From contig CP144172.1 in the NCBI GenBank assembly GCA_039636865.1, positions 2,604,001-2,668,000 of the forward strand: a stretch of 64,000 bases of DNA, given 5' to 3'. The notes beneath the pieces are model-generated. The model saw only the letters and a list, made by a program, of their open reading frames with translations. It was not told where the DNA came from and made no database searches. The position numbers were made by a program, and so were the translations under genes. Below are positions 39,021-48,381 of the stretch, piece after piece (position 1 is the stretch's first letter; each line of letters begins with the position of its first letter). Source of the DNA: Dermatophilaceae bacterium Sec6.4. Lineage in GTDB: Bacteria; Actinomycetota; Actinomycetes; Actinomycetales; Dermatophilaceae.

Positions 39021-41722
39021 CGAGCGGTGACGACCTGACCTACCGCGTGCTCGACCCCGACGAGAGCCTGCCCGGTCTTGGAAGCGTCGCTGCCGCCGCC
39101 CTGAGCCAGGTCCGGCTTACCACCGCCACCACCGCCCAGCACGCCTGCGGCGACCTTGACCAGATCACCGGCTCGAATACCCCATTCGCGGGCCAGGGCA
39201 TTGGTCGCGATCACCACCACCGGCCGGTTCTTGCTCAGCCCGGTGACGGCCACCACCGACGGTGTGGCGTCCGCGAGTTGATCGCGCAACTGCAGGACCA
39301 GGGCGCGCACCTCCTCGCCACTGAGGTCGCCGGCATCGTGACCGATGTAGCGCACGCCGAAGACGTCCTGGGCGCCCGCAAGGATGTCCGCGGCGCCGGC
39401 GAGAACCTCAGCCTGACGCATCTTGGCAATTTCCCGCTCCGCGTCCTTGACCCGGGCCAGCAGCTCGGAAATACGCTGCGGTAATTCACCGGGTTGCACC
39501 TTCACCAGGCCCGACAGCTCAGCGACCAGCGCCCGCTCACCGGCCAGGTAGCGCAAAGCATCCATCCCGACGAAGGCCTCGACACGTCGGACCCCGGAAC
39601 CGACCGACGATTCACCGGTCAGGGTCAGCGCCCCGACCTGCGAGGAATGCGCGACGTGGGTTCCACCGCACAACTCCCGCGACCACGGTCCCCCGATCTC
39701 GACCACGCGCACTTGTTCGTCGTAGGACTCACCGAACAGCGCCAGCGCGCCCCAGTCCCGCGCCTGCGGCAAGGTCATGTACTGCGCCGAGACCGGCAGG
39801 TCGCTACGCACTGCCAGGTTCGCGACCTCTTCGATCTCCGAGCGCGTCTCGGGCGACAGGGCCGATCCCCACGCGAAGTCCAGTCGTAGATAACCCGGTT
39901 TGTTGTACGAACCGGACTGCAGCGCCGACGGGCCGAGCACCTGCCGCAGCGCGGCGTGGATCACGTGCGTGCCTGAGTGCGCCTGACACGCGGCTATCCG
40001 CCAGTCGGGGTCGACGTTGGCCTGCACCTGTTCGCCGACCTGCACGGGGGTCTCACCGACCCGCACGGTGTGCACGACCAGCCCCTTGACCGGACGCTGC
40101 ACGTCCAGCACCTGCAGGGTGCCACCGGGCGTGACGATCTGCCCGGAGTCGGCGATCTGACCACCGGATTCTGCGTAGAACGTCGTGCGGTCCAGGACCA
40201 CCTGACCGGTCGTACCCGGCTCCAGCTCCTGCTCCCGCTGACCGTCGCGGACCAGACCTACGATCGACGCGTCGCAGGACAGGTGCTCGTAGGCCTGCCA
40301 GTCGGTCGCACCGAGCGACAGCAACTGCGTCCAGACGCCGACGTCGGCATGGCTGGCTTTCTTGGACTTCGCGTCCGCACGTGCGCGCGCGCGCTGCTCC
40401 TGCATCAGGAACCGGAATCCGGCCTCGTCCACGGCCACGCCCTGCTCGCCCGCCATCTCCAGGGTCAGGTCGATCGGGAAGCCGTAGGTGTCGTGCAGTT
40501 GGAAAGCCGACGCGCCGGACAGTTCCCCGGCGCCTGCGCCCTGCTGTCTCTTCACCTTCGATACAGCCGTGTCCAGGATTGTGGTGCCCTGATCCAACGT
40601 GCGGCGGAAGGCGTCCTCCTCGGCGTAGGCGATCTGGGCAATGCGCGCGAAGTCGGTATCGAGCTCGGGGTAGCTGGCCTTCATCCGGTCCCTGCTCACC
40701 GGGAGCAGCTCCGGTAGCGCATGGTCGCGGTACCCCAGCAGACGCATCGCCCGCACGGCGCGCCGCAGCATCCGGCGCAGCACATACCCACGCCCCTCGT
40801 TACCCGGCGTGACGCCATCACCGATCAACATCAGCGAGGATCGGATGTGGTCGGCCACGACCCGCAGGTGGACATCGTCGGGGTGGGAGCTGTTCGCCGC
40901 ATGCCCGGACTTGGCACCGTAGGTGCGACCGGTCAGCTCCGCCGCCCTGGCCAGGACCGGGTAGACCTCGTCGATCTCGTAGAGGTTGTCCTTGCCCTGC
41001 AGCACCGAGGCCATCCGCTCCAGGCCCATCCCGGTATCGATGTTCCTGCGCGGTAGCGGCCCGCTGACGTCGAAGTCGGTCTTGCCGCGGAAGGCGGACA
41101 GCTCCTCCTGCATGAAGACGAGGTTCCAGATCTCCATGAAGCGGTCCTCATCGACCGCCGGTCCACCGTCAGCGCCGTACTGCTCGCCACGGTCGTAGAA
41201 GATCTCCGAGCTGGGACCGGCCGGACCGGGAATACCCATGCTCCAGTAGTTGTCGTTCGCGTCGCGTCGCACGATGCGCTCGGTTGGGATGCCGATCCGG
41301 TCGCGCCACAGCTCGTAGGCCTCGTCGTCGTCGGTGAATACCGTCGGCCACAGGCGATCGGCGTCCAGGCCGTATCCCCCGTCCGCCTGGCTGGTTGTCA
41401 ACAGTCCCCAGGCCAGGTCGATCGCACCCTCTTTGAAGTAGTCGCCGAAGGAGAAATTGCCATTCATCTGGAAGAAGGTGCCATGCCGAGAGGTCTTGCC
41501 GACCTCTTCGATATCACCGGTCCGCACGCACTTCTGCACACTGGTGGCCCGATCCCAGGCCGGCTCGCGCTGACCCAGGAAGTACGGCACGAACGGCACC
41601 ATTCCCGCGTTGACGAACAACAGATTCGGATCGTCGTAGATCAGCGATGCGCTGGGTACGACGCTGTGCCCGTTGTGCTGGAAGTAGGCAAGCCAACGGC
41701 GGCGGATCTCGGCGGTTTCCAT
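39017..41722 (-). CDS. alaS: Alanyl-tRNA synthetase
   Basis: AlaS charges tRNA-Ala and edits mischarged serine. The 901-residue class II enzyme begins METAEIRRRWLAYFQ, has the catalytic core (FFQMNGNFSFGDYFKEGAI, GMGLERMASVLQ), the editing zinc ligands HSGTHVIHAAL and ELCGGTHV, and the C-terminal DHH-linked oligomerisation domain with KPDLAQGGG. ATG 41722 has CAGGAAG upstream. A longer frame to 41806 would enter the terminator region. Confidence 0.97.
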   Translation of the reverse strand: METAEIRRRWLAYFQHNGHSVVPSASLIYDDPNLLFVNAGMVPFVPYFLGQREPAWDRATSVQKCVRTGDIEEVGKTSRHGTFFQMNGNFSFGDYFKEGAIDLAWGLLTTSQADGGYGLDADRLWPTVFTDDDEAYELWRDRIGIPTERIVRRDANDNYWSMGIPGPAGPSSEIFYDRGEQYGADGGPAVDEDRFMEIWNLVFMQEELSAFRGKTDFDVSGPLPRRNIDTGMGLERMASVLQGKDNLYEIDEVYPVLARAAELTGRTYGAKSGHAANSSHPDDVHLRVVADHIRSSLMLIGDGVTPGNEGRGYVLRRMLRRAVRAMRLLGYRDHALPELLPVSRDRMKASYPELDTDFARIAQIAYAEEDAFRRTLDQGTTILDTAVSKVKRQQGAGAGELSGASAFQLHDTYGFPIDLTLEMAGEQGVAVDEAGFRFLMQEQRARARADAKSKKASHADVGVWTQLLSLGATDWQAYEHLSCDASIVGLVRDGQREQELEPGTTGQVVLDRTTFYAESGGQIADSGQIVTPGGTLQVLDVQRPVKGLVVHTVRVGETPVQVGEQVQANVDPDWRIAACQAHSGTHVIHAALRQVLGPSALQSGSYNKPGYLRLDFAWGSALSPETRSEIEEVANLAVRSDLPVSAQYMTLPQARDWGALALFGESYDEQVRVVEIGGPWSRELCGGTHVAHSSQVGALTLTGESSVGSGVRRVEAFVGMDALRYLAGERALVAELSGLVKVQPGELPQRISELLARVKDAEREIAKMRQAEVLAGAADILAGAQDVFGVRYIGHDAGDLSGEEVRALVLQLRDQLADATPSVVAVTGLSKNRPVVVIATNALAREWGIRAGDLVKVAAGVLGGGGGGKPDLAQGGGSDASKTGQALVGVEHAVGQVVTAR

Positions 41723-41794
41723 GAGACTTCCTGAGGTGGGCAGCGATCGCTGCATCGGGCGAGCAGCGCAGCCGACCTTACAACCGCACACGCA

Positions 41795-41822
41795 GTCGGC
41801 CCGCACCTACGTGCGAGCCGAC
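41795..41822 (-). terminator. Hairpin between the peptide transporter operon and alaS
   Basis: A 12-base stem with one G-U pair (41795-41806 with 41811-41822, four-base loop) lies in the 130-base gap after the last transporter gene and before alaS. There is no U-tract. It could end transporter transcripts so that alaS uses its own promoter; a TAAGGT box sits just downstream on the minus strand. Confidence 0.5.
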
Positions 41823-41852
41823 CGATGCTGTGCAGCTGAGCGGGCAGTGCGA

Positions 41853-42962
41853 TCAGGCCGGCGTCGCCCCGTGACCTGCTGCGGGTCGGTGGCTGGAGGG
41901 CGTTCCGTCGGCGGGCCGGTCGAGGGTGATCGAAGGGAAGAAACAAGCCAACTGGTGATCGCGTCCGTCGTCCGCCTGCTCCAGCGGCGGCTCTTCGATG
42001 GCACACACGTCCTGTGCTTTCCAACAGCGGGTGCGGAACACGCATCCCGACGGCGGATGCTGCGGACTCGGTAGATCACCGGTAAGCAGGATGCGTTCGC
42101 GGTCGTTCTTGCGAGCAGGATCCGGTATGGGCACCGCGGACAGCAGTGCCTGCGTGTAGGGATGCTGCGGCACCTCGTACAGCGTCTCGCGGTCAGCCAC
42201 CTCCATCACCTTGCCCAGGTACATCACCACCACCCGGTCGGAGATGTGACGGACCACGGACAGGTCGTGCGCGACGAAGATATAGGACAGGTCCAGCTCG
42301 TCCTGGATCTCCTCCAGCAGGTTGATCACCTGCGCCTGAATCGATACGTCCAGCGCGGATACCGGCTCATCACAGACGATCAGCTTCGGCTTCAGGGCAA
42401 CCGCGCGCGCCACGCCGATCCGTTGACGTTGCCCGCCGGAGAACTCATGCGGGTAACGGTTGTAGTGCTCGGGGTTCAACCCCACGCGGGCCATCAACTC
42501 CTGGACGGCCTTCTTGACGCCCCCCTCAGGGTCGATCTTCTGGATCTCATAAGGCGCAGCAATGATGCTGCCGACCGTGTGCCGAGGGTTCAGCGATCCG
42601 TACGGGTCCTGGAAGACCATCTGCATCTCCCGACGCAGCTTGCGCAGATGCGACCCCTTGGCATCGGTGATGTCCTCGCCGTCGAAGCTGATACTGCCGC
42701 CCGTGGGCTCCAGCAGCTTCAACATGGTGCGACCGGCCGTCGACTTACCGCAGCCGGATTCACCGACGAGGCCGACGGTTTCACCACGACGGACGGTGAT
42801 GTCCAACCCGTCCACGGCCTTGACCGGCGCATCCGCGCGACGAATCAACCCACCCTTTTTTTGCGGGAAGTACTTCTGCAGGCCCTTCACGACGAGCAGG
42901 TCGTCCTTGGGCTGCACGGCTGTTGAACCGGACTTGAGACCATCCTGAGGTTGCGTGCTCAT
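41853..42962 (-). CDS. Peptide ABC transporter ATPase (DppF/OppF type)
   Basis: A 369-residue ATP-binding subunit with Walker A GLVGESGCGKSTAG near residue 65, signature FSGGQRQRIGVARAV, Walker B LIVCDEPVSALDVSIQ and H-loop FVAHDLSVVRH. The C-terminus has the oligopeptide family extension CVFRTRCWKAQDVC, a cysteine-containing motif typical of OppD/OppF. It ends transporter operon 1 and overlaps the previous ATPase by four bases. Confidence 0.92.
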   Translation of the reverse strand: MSTQPQDGLKSGSTAVQPKDDLLVVKGLQKYFPQKKGGLIRRADAPVKAVDGLDITVRRGETVGLVGESGCGKSTAGRTMLKLLEPTGGSISFDGEDITDAKGSHLRKLRREMQMVFQDPYGSLNPRHTVGSIIAAPYEIQKIDPEGGVKKAVQELMARVGLNPEHYNRYPHEFSGGQRQRIGVARAVALKPKLIVCDEPVSALDVSIQAQVINLLEEIQDELDLSYIFVAHDLSVVRHISDRVVVMYLGKVMEVADRETLYEVPQHPYTQALLSAVPIPDPARKNDRERILLTGDLPSPQHPPSGCVFRTRCWKAQDVCAIEEPPLEQADDGRDHQLACFFPSITLDRPADGTPSSHRPAAGHGATPA

Positions 42963-44116
42963 ACGTTCTCCTGGAATTCGTCCGCCGAAGCGGATTCGGT
43001 CTCCGGCCTACTGAACTCTTCGCTGATCTTCGACATCTGCTCCGGGTTGTCCGACTCGGGATCACCGGCAATCTCGTCGCGATCCTTGTCGGTCAGGAAA
43101 CACCGTGCCTCCTGAGTGCCGATCTGGTAGAGCTCCGGCTCGACAATGAAGCATTTGCGCTCAGGGACACGGCCTGAGTAGGCACACCGAGGATTGAACG
43201 AACATCCGCGCGGCAGGTTGATCAAGGACGGCGGATTGCCGGGAATCGGGTCCAGCTTATCGGCCTTCGGTCGGTCGAGGCGGGGCATTGAGGCCAGCAG
43301 GCCCCAGGTGTAGGGGTGCTTGGGGCGCGCGAATGTATCGAGAACCGCGCCCTTCTCCACCGGCCGACCGGCGTACATCACCAGGATGTCGTCGGCGATA
43401 TCGGCGACCACGCCGAGATCGTGGGTGATGATGATGATGGCCGACCCGAACTCGTCCTGCAGCTCCACCATCAGATCCAGAATCTGGGCCTGCACCGTGA
43501 CATCCAGCGCCGTGGTCGGCTCATCCGCGATGAGCAGCTTCGGGTTGTTGATCAGCGCCATCGCCACCATCGCACGTTGCCGCATACCGCCGGAGAACTC
43601 GTGCGGGTACTGGTCGATACGCCGGGCCGGTGAAGGAATACCGACCTTGCTCAACATCTCCAGGGTCCGCTCGCGCGCCTCCTTCTTACTCGCCTTGGGG
43701 TTGTGCACCCGATAGGCCTCGACGATCTGCGCGCCCACTGTGTAATAGGGGTGCATCGCTGACAGCGGGTCCTGGAAGATCATCGCGATGTCTTTTCCGC
43801 GCAGGTGTCGGTATTCCTCATCGCTGATGTCGGTCAGCTCGCGACCATCGAATTTGATCGACCCGGATACCTGCGCGGACGTACCGCGCTGCAGGCCCAT
43901 GATGGCGCTGCTACTGACCGATTTACCGGATCCGGACTCGCCGACGATGCCCACGGTCTTACCCGCAGCGAGGGTGAAACTCACCCCGTCAACTGCCTTG
44001 ACCAACCCGTCCTCTGTCGGAAAATGGACCGCGAGGTCTTCGACCGCCAACATCACTGAATCGCCAGGACGGTCGTCATCGGGCGCGCTCTTGCTCCCTG
44101 TCACAGCTGTACTCAT
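42959..44116 (-). CDS. Peptide ABC transporter ATPase (DppD/OppD type)
   Basis: A 385-residue ATP-binding subunit paired with the next gene. It shows Walker A GIVGESGSGKSVSS, signature FSGGMRQRAMVAMAL, Walker B LLIADEPTTALDVTVQ and ITHDLGVVADIADDI, plus the C-terminal CSFNPRCAYSGRVPERKC family motif. An acidic tail of about 45 residues follows. It lies 13 bases after the permease gene. Confidence 0.92.
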   Translation of the reverse strand: MSTAVTGSKSAPDDDRPGDSVMLAVEDLAVHFPTEDGLVKAVDGVSFTLAAGKTVGIVGESGSGKSVSSSAIMGLQRGTSAQVSGSIKFDGRELTDISDEEYRHLRGKDIAMIFQDPLSAMHPYYTVGAQIVEAYRVHNPKASKKEARERTLEMLSKVGIPSPARRIDQYPHEFSGGMRQRAMVAMALINNPKLLIADEPTTALDVTVQAQILDLMVELQDEFGSAIIIITHDLGVVADIADDILVMYAGRPVEKGAVLDTFARPKHPYTWGLLASMPRLDRPKADKLDPIPGNPPSLINLPRGCSFNPRCAYSGRVPERKCFIVEPELYQIGTQEARCFLTDKDRDEIAGDPESDNPEQMSKISEEFSRPETESASADEFQENV

Positions 44117-44129
44117 CAGTGCGCCTTCC

Positions 44130-45143
44130 TCACGCGAGCTTCACGCGCGGATCGATAAAGCCGTACAGGACGTCGACGATCAGGTTCGCCAAAATGATGA
44201 ACGTCGCCACAACCAGCACGATGCCGATGGTGGTAGGCAGGTCGAACTGAGTGGCTGAGGAAACTGCAAGCGTGCCGAGACCGGGGTAGGCGAAGATCTG
44301 TTCGGTGATGATCGCACCGCCGAGCAGCGCGCCGAGGTCGAGACCGGCCTGAGTCACGATCGGAGTCAGAGCAGCCCGCAAGGTGTGCTTGAACAGCACG
44401 CGGGTGCGCGGCACTCCCTTCGCCTTAGCGGTGCGTAGATAGTCCTCGCCGACTGTTTCCAGCACGAAAGCCCGGGTAAGTCGCACATAACCAGCCGCGT
44501 AATAGAGCGCGAGAGTAAGAGCAGGCAAGAACAGACCCTGTAGCCATAGGGCAGGGCTGGTGGAGAACGGGGTGTAGGTCGGTGTCGGCACCAGCTGCCA
44601 TTTGATCGATACGAACTGGTACAGGATCAGACCTGTCACCACGGTCGGCATCGCGTAGAACACCAACGAAACCCCCACTAGAGCTTTGTCGATGATGCTA
44701 CCGCGCAGCAACGCCGCGATGATCCCGAGCCCTACTCCGAGGATGATCCACATGATAAACGCCGCGATTGCCAGCGATGCCGATACTGGTATTCGCGGTT
44801 TCAGCTCGGTAGTGACATTTTGCGAGACCTGTAACGAATAACCCAGGCATGGCGCTGGGCATTTGGCGATAGTTTCAGGCGCTGATTTCTTCAGTGCGGG
44901 GTCATCCGGGAATTCCCGGCCCTTCACGACACCGACAACGAATTGTGACCACTGCTCCAGAACCGGCTTGTCATAGCCCAGCGCCTTGGAGTTTCGCTCC
45001 ACCAAGGCAGGGGTGCACTGTTTACCGCAGGTGAACTGCGCCGGGTTGATGGGTCCGGCAAAAAAGAGGATGAAGGTAATCAGACTTACCGCAAGCAGTA
45101 AGAAAACCCCACCGATTAGTCGACGGATGACGTAGGCAAACAT
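44130..45143 (-). CDS. Peptide ABC transporter permease (DppB/OppB type)
   Basis: A 337-residue inner-membrane permease. Helix 1 is followed by an outside loop of about 95 residues holding two cysteine pairs (CGKQC and CPAPC), then the usual five further helices and the EAA-like loop ETVGEDYLRTAKAKGVPRTRV. The DNA is less GC-rich than its neighbours: 45061-45120 is about 42% GC by count. That may reflect membrane codon content or recent acquisition. It follows the binding-protein gene rather than preceding it. Confidence 0.9.
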   Translation of the reverse strand: MFAYVIRRLIGGVFLLLAVSLITFILFFAGPINPAQFTCGKQCTPALVERNSKALGYDKPVLEQWSQFVVGVVKGREFPDDPALKKSAPETIAKCPAPCLGYSLQVSQNVTTELKPRIPVSASLAIAAFIMWIILGVGLGIIAALLRGSIIDKALVGVSLVFYAMPTVVTGLILYQFVSIKWQLVPTPTYTPFSTSPALWLQGLFLPALTLALYYAAGYVRLTRAFVLETVGEDYLRTAKAKGVPRTRVLFKHTLRAALTPIVTQAGLDLGALLGGAIITEQIFAYPGLGTLAVSSATQFDLPTTIGIVLVVATFIILANLIVDVLYGFIDPRVKLA

Positions 45144-45263
45144 TCAGGGACTCCGCTCCCGGGTTGCGCAGGCCCGTGAGGTTTCGCGCAACGTGGCTCT
45201 TCCTGGTGACACAGATGGCGGTCAGGCCTCGGCGAGAGGCCCGACCGCCATAGTGGTCTTGAC

Positions 45264-46991
45264 TTACTTCGAGACGCCGATCGACCCCAGGTCGGGGTAC
45301 ATGCTCACGGCCGGGTTGTTGATGTAGTTCGTGATCTTCGAACCATGCAGGAAGACAAACTTCTCGACAATGAGGGGGAAGTACGCGTAATCCTTGCCCA
45401 ACTGCGCGTCAGCCTGATTGTAGATCTCGGCCGCCTTGTTGACGTCGGTCTGCGTACCAGCCTTGTCGAACAGCGCATTGACGGTCTTGCTGGTGTAACT
45501 GCCGTAATCTTGGGCCTTCGAAGACGCCGTCAGGTTTACCCGCGAGTCGAACAGCGGCGGAAGCACGGTCGACTGCGCCGACCAGTCAGCGCCCCAACCG
45601 GCCCAGTACAGATCCGAGTCATCGGTGGGGGTCTGGATCGTCGGGTAGTACTTGTTCGGCACCGGGTTCAGCGTGACGTTGAAGCCGGCCTTGTCCCACG
45701 TCGCCTTCAACGCCGAGGCGCCCGCAGTACGCGGCGCATTGGGCCGGTAGGTGAACTTGATCGGGTACGGCATCTTCACACCCGCAGACTGCAGGATCTT
45801 CTTGGCCGCCGCAGCGTCACCCTGACCCAACGGGCCAAGGGTGGGGTTTTCCTTGTATCCCAGCAGCGCCGGGCTAACCAGGGACTTGGCCGGTGCGGCC
45901 GTCATCGACCCACCGTAAGCCTTGATGTAGGCCGGTTGGTCAAGGGCTGTGGCAAGAGCCTGTCGGACCTTGGGGTTCGTCAACCTCTTCATGTTGGGCA
46001 GGATGTAGTCCACGAACGGCGATTGCGGATTTTCGACGCGGCTCTTGACATTTGGGGCCTTCAACTGCGACAGGTTCGCTGGCGGGACGTTCATCATCTC
46101 GACAGCAGTCTGGTCGACGCCATTGTTCGCAATCAGCAACTGCGCCGCTGTGTCCGGTGGCTGGTTCTCTTTGAAATCGATCTGGTCAGGCAGCGCCTTA
46201 CGGTTGCTGTCGGACTTTGCGATGAATTTCGGATTGCGGACGAAGGTGCCGCCCTGACCGGGCTGCCAGTTGCCCTGCAGCATGTACGGACCGTTGGAGA
46301 AGATGGACAGGTTGCTCTTGACACCCTGGTCCTTGTCCTTGCGGTACGGGTCGAACTCACGCAGGCTCGCCAGGGCGAGGGGGAAGTCTGGGAACGCCTT
46401 CCGGAAGTTGTAGGTGATCGTCTTTCCCGAACACGAGACGGCCTTGTCGAAGCCTGCCTGATCCTTGCTGTCGTTGGGGCCCTGATACACCGGGGTGCCG
46501 TCGGCCTTGGATTTGATGTCCAGATAGGCCCATGCGTACGTCGGGCCCCCGGTGAGGTTCGGATCGAAGTTGCGTTCGATGCCGTACTTCAGATCCGCGC
46601 ACGTGACCGGCTTGCCGTCCTGCCACGTCACATCGTCCTTGAGGGTGTATTTCCACGTCTTTGCGCCGTTGGACTGAGTACCCGTGTTGGTGGCCAGATC
46701 CGGTATCGGAGTGGCGGCCGTTTTCGCATCCTCGGTCACCGGGAGCTGCACCAGGCTGCGGGAGAAGAGACGACTCTCGTTACTGAGGTCAACTCCGATG
46801 TAGCTGCGCTGCGGGTCCCAACTCGTGACCGGGGTCTCGTACAGGTACGTCAGGGTGCCGCCTTTGACGGTGCTGTTGGTTTTGGCAGCGGTTGCGCCAC
46901 CAGTGCTGCCACCGCCGCAGGCGGACAATGCCGTCGCAGCCGAGATCGCGGTAGCGACCGCGAGCATGGCTGGCTTCTTCCTCAGTGTCAT
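45264..46991 (-). CDS. Peptide-binding lipoprotein of transporter operon 1
   Basis: A 575-residue family 5 extracellular solute-binding protein with a lipoprotein signal (AISAATALSACGGG, lipidated cysteine near residue 23). The body has the family pattern NSTVKGGTLTYLYE, WKYTLKDDVTWQDGKPVT (core LKDDVTWQDG) and a late YWAGWGADW. ATG 46991 with AAGGAG upstream is used instead of the longer open frame to 47129. It likely captures oligopeptides or dipeptides; specificity is unknown. Confidence 0.92.
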   Translation of the reverse strand: MTLRKKPAMLAVATAISAATALSACGGGSTGGATAAKTNSTVKGGTLTYLYETPVTSWDPQRSYIGVDLSNESRLFSRSLVQLPVTEDAKTAATPIPDLATNTGTQSNGAKTWKYTLKDDVTWQDGKPVTCADLKYGIERNFDPNLTGGPTYAWAYLDIKSKADGTPVYQGPNDSKDQAGFDKAVSCSGKTITYNFRKAFPDFPLALASLREFDPYRKDKDQGVKSNLSIFSNGPYMLQGNWQPGQGGTFVRNPKFIAKSDSNRKALPDQIDFKENQPPDTAAQLLIANNGVDQTAVEMMNVPPANLSQLKAPNVKSRVENPQSPFVDYILPNMKRLTNPKVRQALATALDQPAYIKAYGGSMTAAPAKSLVSPALLGYKENPTLGPLGQGDAAAAKKILQSAGVKMPYPIKFTYRPNAPRTAGASALKATWDKAGFNVTLNPVPNKYYPTIQTPTDDSDLYWAGWGADWSAQSTVLPPLFDSRVNLTASSKAQDYGSYTSKTVNALFDKAGTQTDVNKAAEIYNQADAQLGKDYAYFPLIVEKFVFLHGSKITNYINNPAVSMYPDLGSIGVSK

Positions 46992-47082
46992 TGTGTTTCT
47001 CCTTGAAGGTAAGCGCGGGGTATGCGCTGGGATGCGCCGATGTTGGTCGTCGCGTTGAGGGGTGTAGATCAGGACGGGCAGG

Positions 47083-48087
47083 TCATCGACGGCCTGCTTT
47101 CGGGTCGAAGGCATCGCGTAGTCCGTCACCGAGCAGGTTGAACGACAGCACCAGCACGACGATCAAGATCGCCGGCTCGAAGAAGAACGGTGCGTCAGTC
47201 TGGATGTAGGAAATGGAGTCATTCAGGATGTTGCCGAGCGTCGGCGTCGGCGGCCGGATGCCGACTCCCAGGAACGCCAACGCTGCTTCGGCGGATATGT
47301 ACAGGGGCAGGTATAAGGAGGTATAGACCAGGAACGGGGCCCACAGGTTGGGCAGCAGTTCCTTGAGGTAGATCCGAGTCCTGCTGGATCCCAGGCTGTT
47401 CGCAGCCTCGATGAACTCGCGATTCCGCAACGTCAACACCTGCCCTCGAATGACCCGGGCAAAGTTGGGCCAGCCAAAAACCCCCAGGACCAGCGTGGCG
47501 TAGAGCCCGTTGGCCAACGGGCCGCCTGCCCCGCCAGGCAGATGTAGGTCGTCGGCCAGAATGGTCACAAGAATTCCCGACAGGGCGAGCAGCATAAGGG
47601 TTTGCGGGAAGCACAGCGTCAGGTCGATGATCCGCCCCAGCACAAAGTCGACCTTGCCGCCGACAAATCCGCTGATCATTCCCACGAGCGCGCCGAACAA
47701 CAGGGTGACCGCAGTGGCGCCCAAGGCGATCGCGAGCGAATACGTCGTACCGAGCATCAACCGACCGATCATCCCGTAGCCGTTGGCCGGGGCGACGCCG
47801 AGCAAGTTCGCGGACGACGCACCGGTGAAGCCGCCGATCGGCATTCCAGAGGAGTCGAGCAGATTCGGATGCGTTGCCCCAGGTCCTATGACGCCGAACT
47901 TGGTCAGTAGAGGCGCCGAAATAGCAATCAGGATGCCGAGCATGGCGACCACACCTGCAGCAAGGGTGACCTTGTCCTTCTTCAGGTGCCCCCACGCCAG
48001 CTGCCGCGGGGTCTTACCCTGAATCTCTTGCGGGCGGTCCTCGTCCGGGACCTGCGCCTCTTCCGGATCTTCGATGATCACCGTCAA
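47083..48087 (-). CDS. Peptide ABC transporter permease (DppC/OppC type), first gene of operon 1
   Basis: A 334-residue permease with an N-terminal cytoplasmic segment rich in acidic residues, then helices and the EAA loop region RNREFIEAANSLGSSRTRIY. An OppC-type N-terminal helix precedes a large outside loop. The start is TTG 48087, nine bases after AGGAGG; GTG 48081 is further. It is read first, ahead of the binding protein, which is unusual for this family. The 294 bases upstream hold a hairpin and the next operon's terminator. Confidence 0.9.
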   Translation of the reverse strand: MTVIIEDPEEAQVPDEDRPQEIQGKTPRQLAWGHLKKDKVTLAAGVVAMLGILIAISAPLLTKFGVIGPGATHPNLLDSSGMPIGGFTGASSANLLGVAPANGYGMIGRLMLGTTYSLAIALGATAVTLLFGALVGMISGFVGGKVDFVLGRIIDLTLCFPQTLMLLALSGILVTILADDLHLPGGAGGPLANGLYATLVLGVFGWPNFARVIRGQVLTLRNREFIEAANSLGSSRTRIYLKELLPNLWAPFLVYTSLYLPLYISAEAALAFLGVGIRPPTPTLGNILNDSISYIQTDAPFFFEPAILIVVLVLSFNLLGDGLRDAFDPKAGRR

Positions 48088-48202
48088 CGCGATCTGCCTC
48101 CTACTGGAACGAGAATGTGCCGGACAAGTGACCTGGTCGGGGCGGTGCTGTTAGCGCGCTACGTACGGACCCGTGGGGAAACATACCCACCCGAAGAGCC
48201 GC

Positions 48203-48219
48203 GGGCCAGACCCTGGCCC
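48203..48219. other. Small perfect hairpin upstream of peptide operon 1
   Basis: GGGCCAG/CTGGCCC with a three-base loop lies in the promoter-proximal gap of operon 1. A TATGTT (-10-like) lies about 20 bases downstream on the minus strand (48178-48183). The palindrome could be an operator or a leader structure; no regulator gene is beside it. Confidence 0.35.
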
Positions 48220-48320
48220 AACGTGCAACCGAATCGTGACCTCGCGGCGGTATCGAGACTTCGAGCGGACCCGGACGGGTCATCAAGATTGCACCGATGT
48301 GGCACCGGGGTGGCACGCAA

Positions 48321-48351
48321 ACGGAGCCGGTGTCCAGGACACCGGCTCCGT
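48321..48351 (-). terminator. Terminator-type hairpin after peptide operon 2
   Basis: A perfect 14-base stem ACGGAGCCGGTGTC/GACACCGGCTCCGT with a CAG loop lies 31 bases after the stop of the operon 2 binding protein. A weaker ATCCCG/CGGGAT hairpin precedes it at 48353-48367. It should separate operon 2 from the promoter of operon 1. Confidence 0.75.
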
Positions 48352-48381
48352 CGATCCCGTGACGGGATGTGTTGCTACAGG

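Noticed and set aside
45345..47006. Plus-strand frame opposite the operon 1 binding protein
   Set aside because: Shadow of a clear lipoprotein gene; no recognisable domain.
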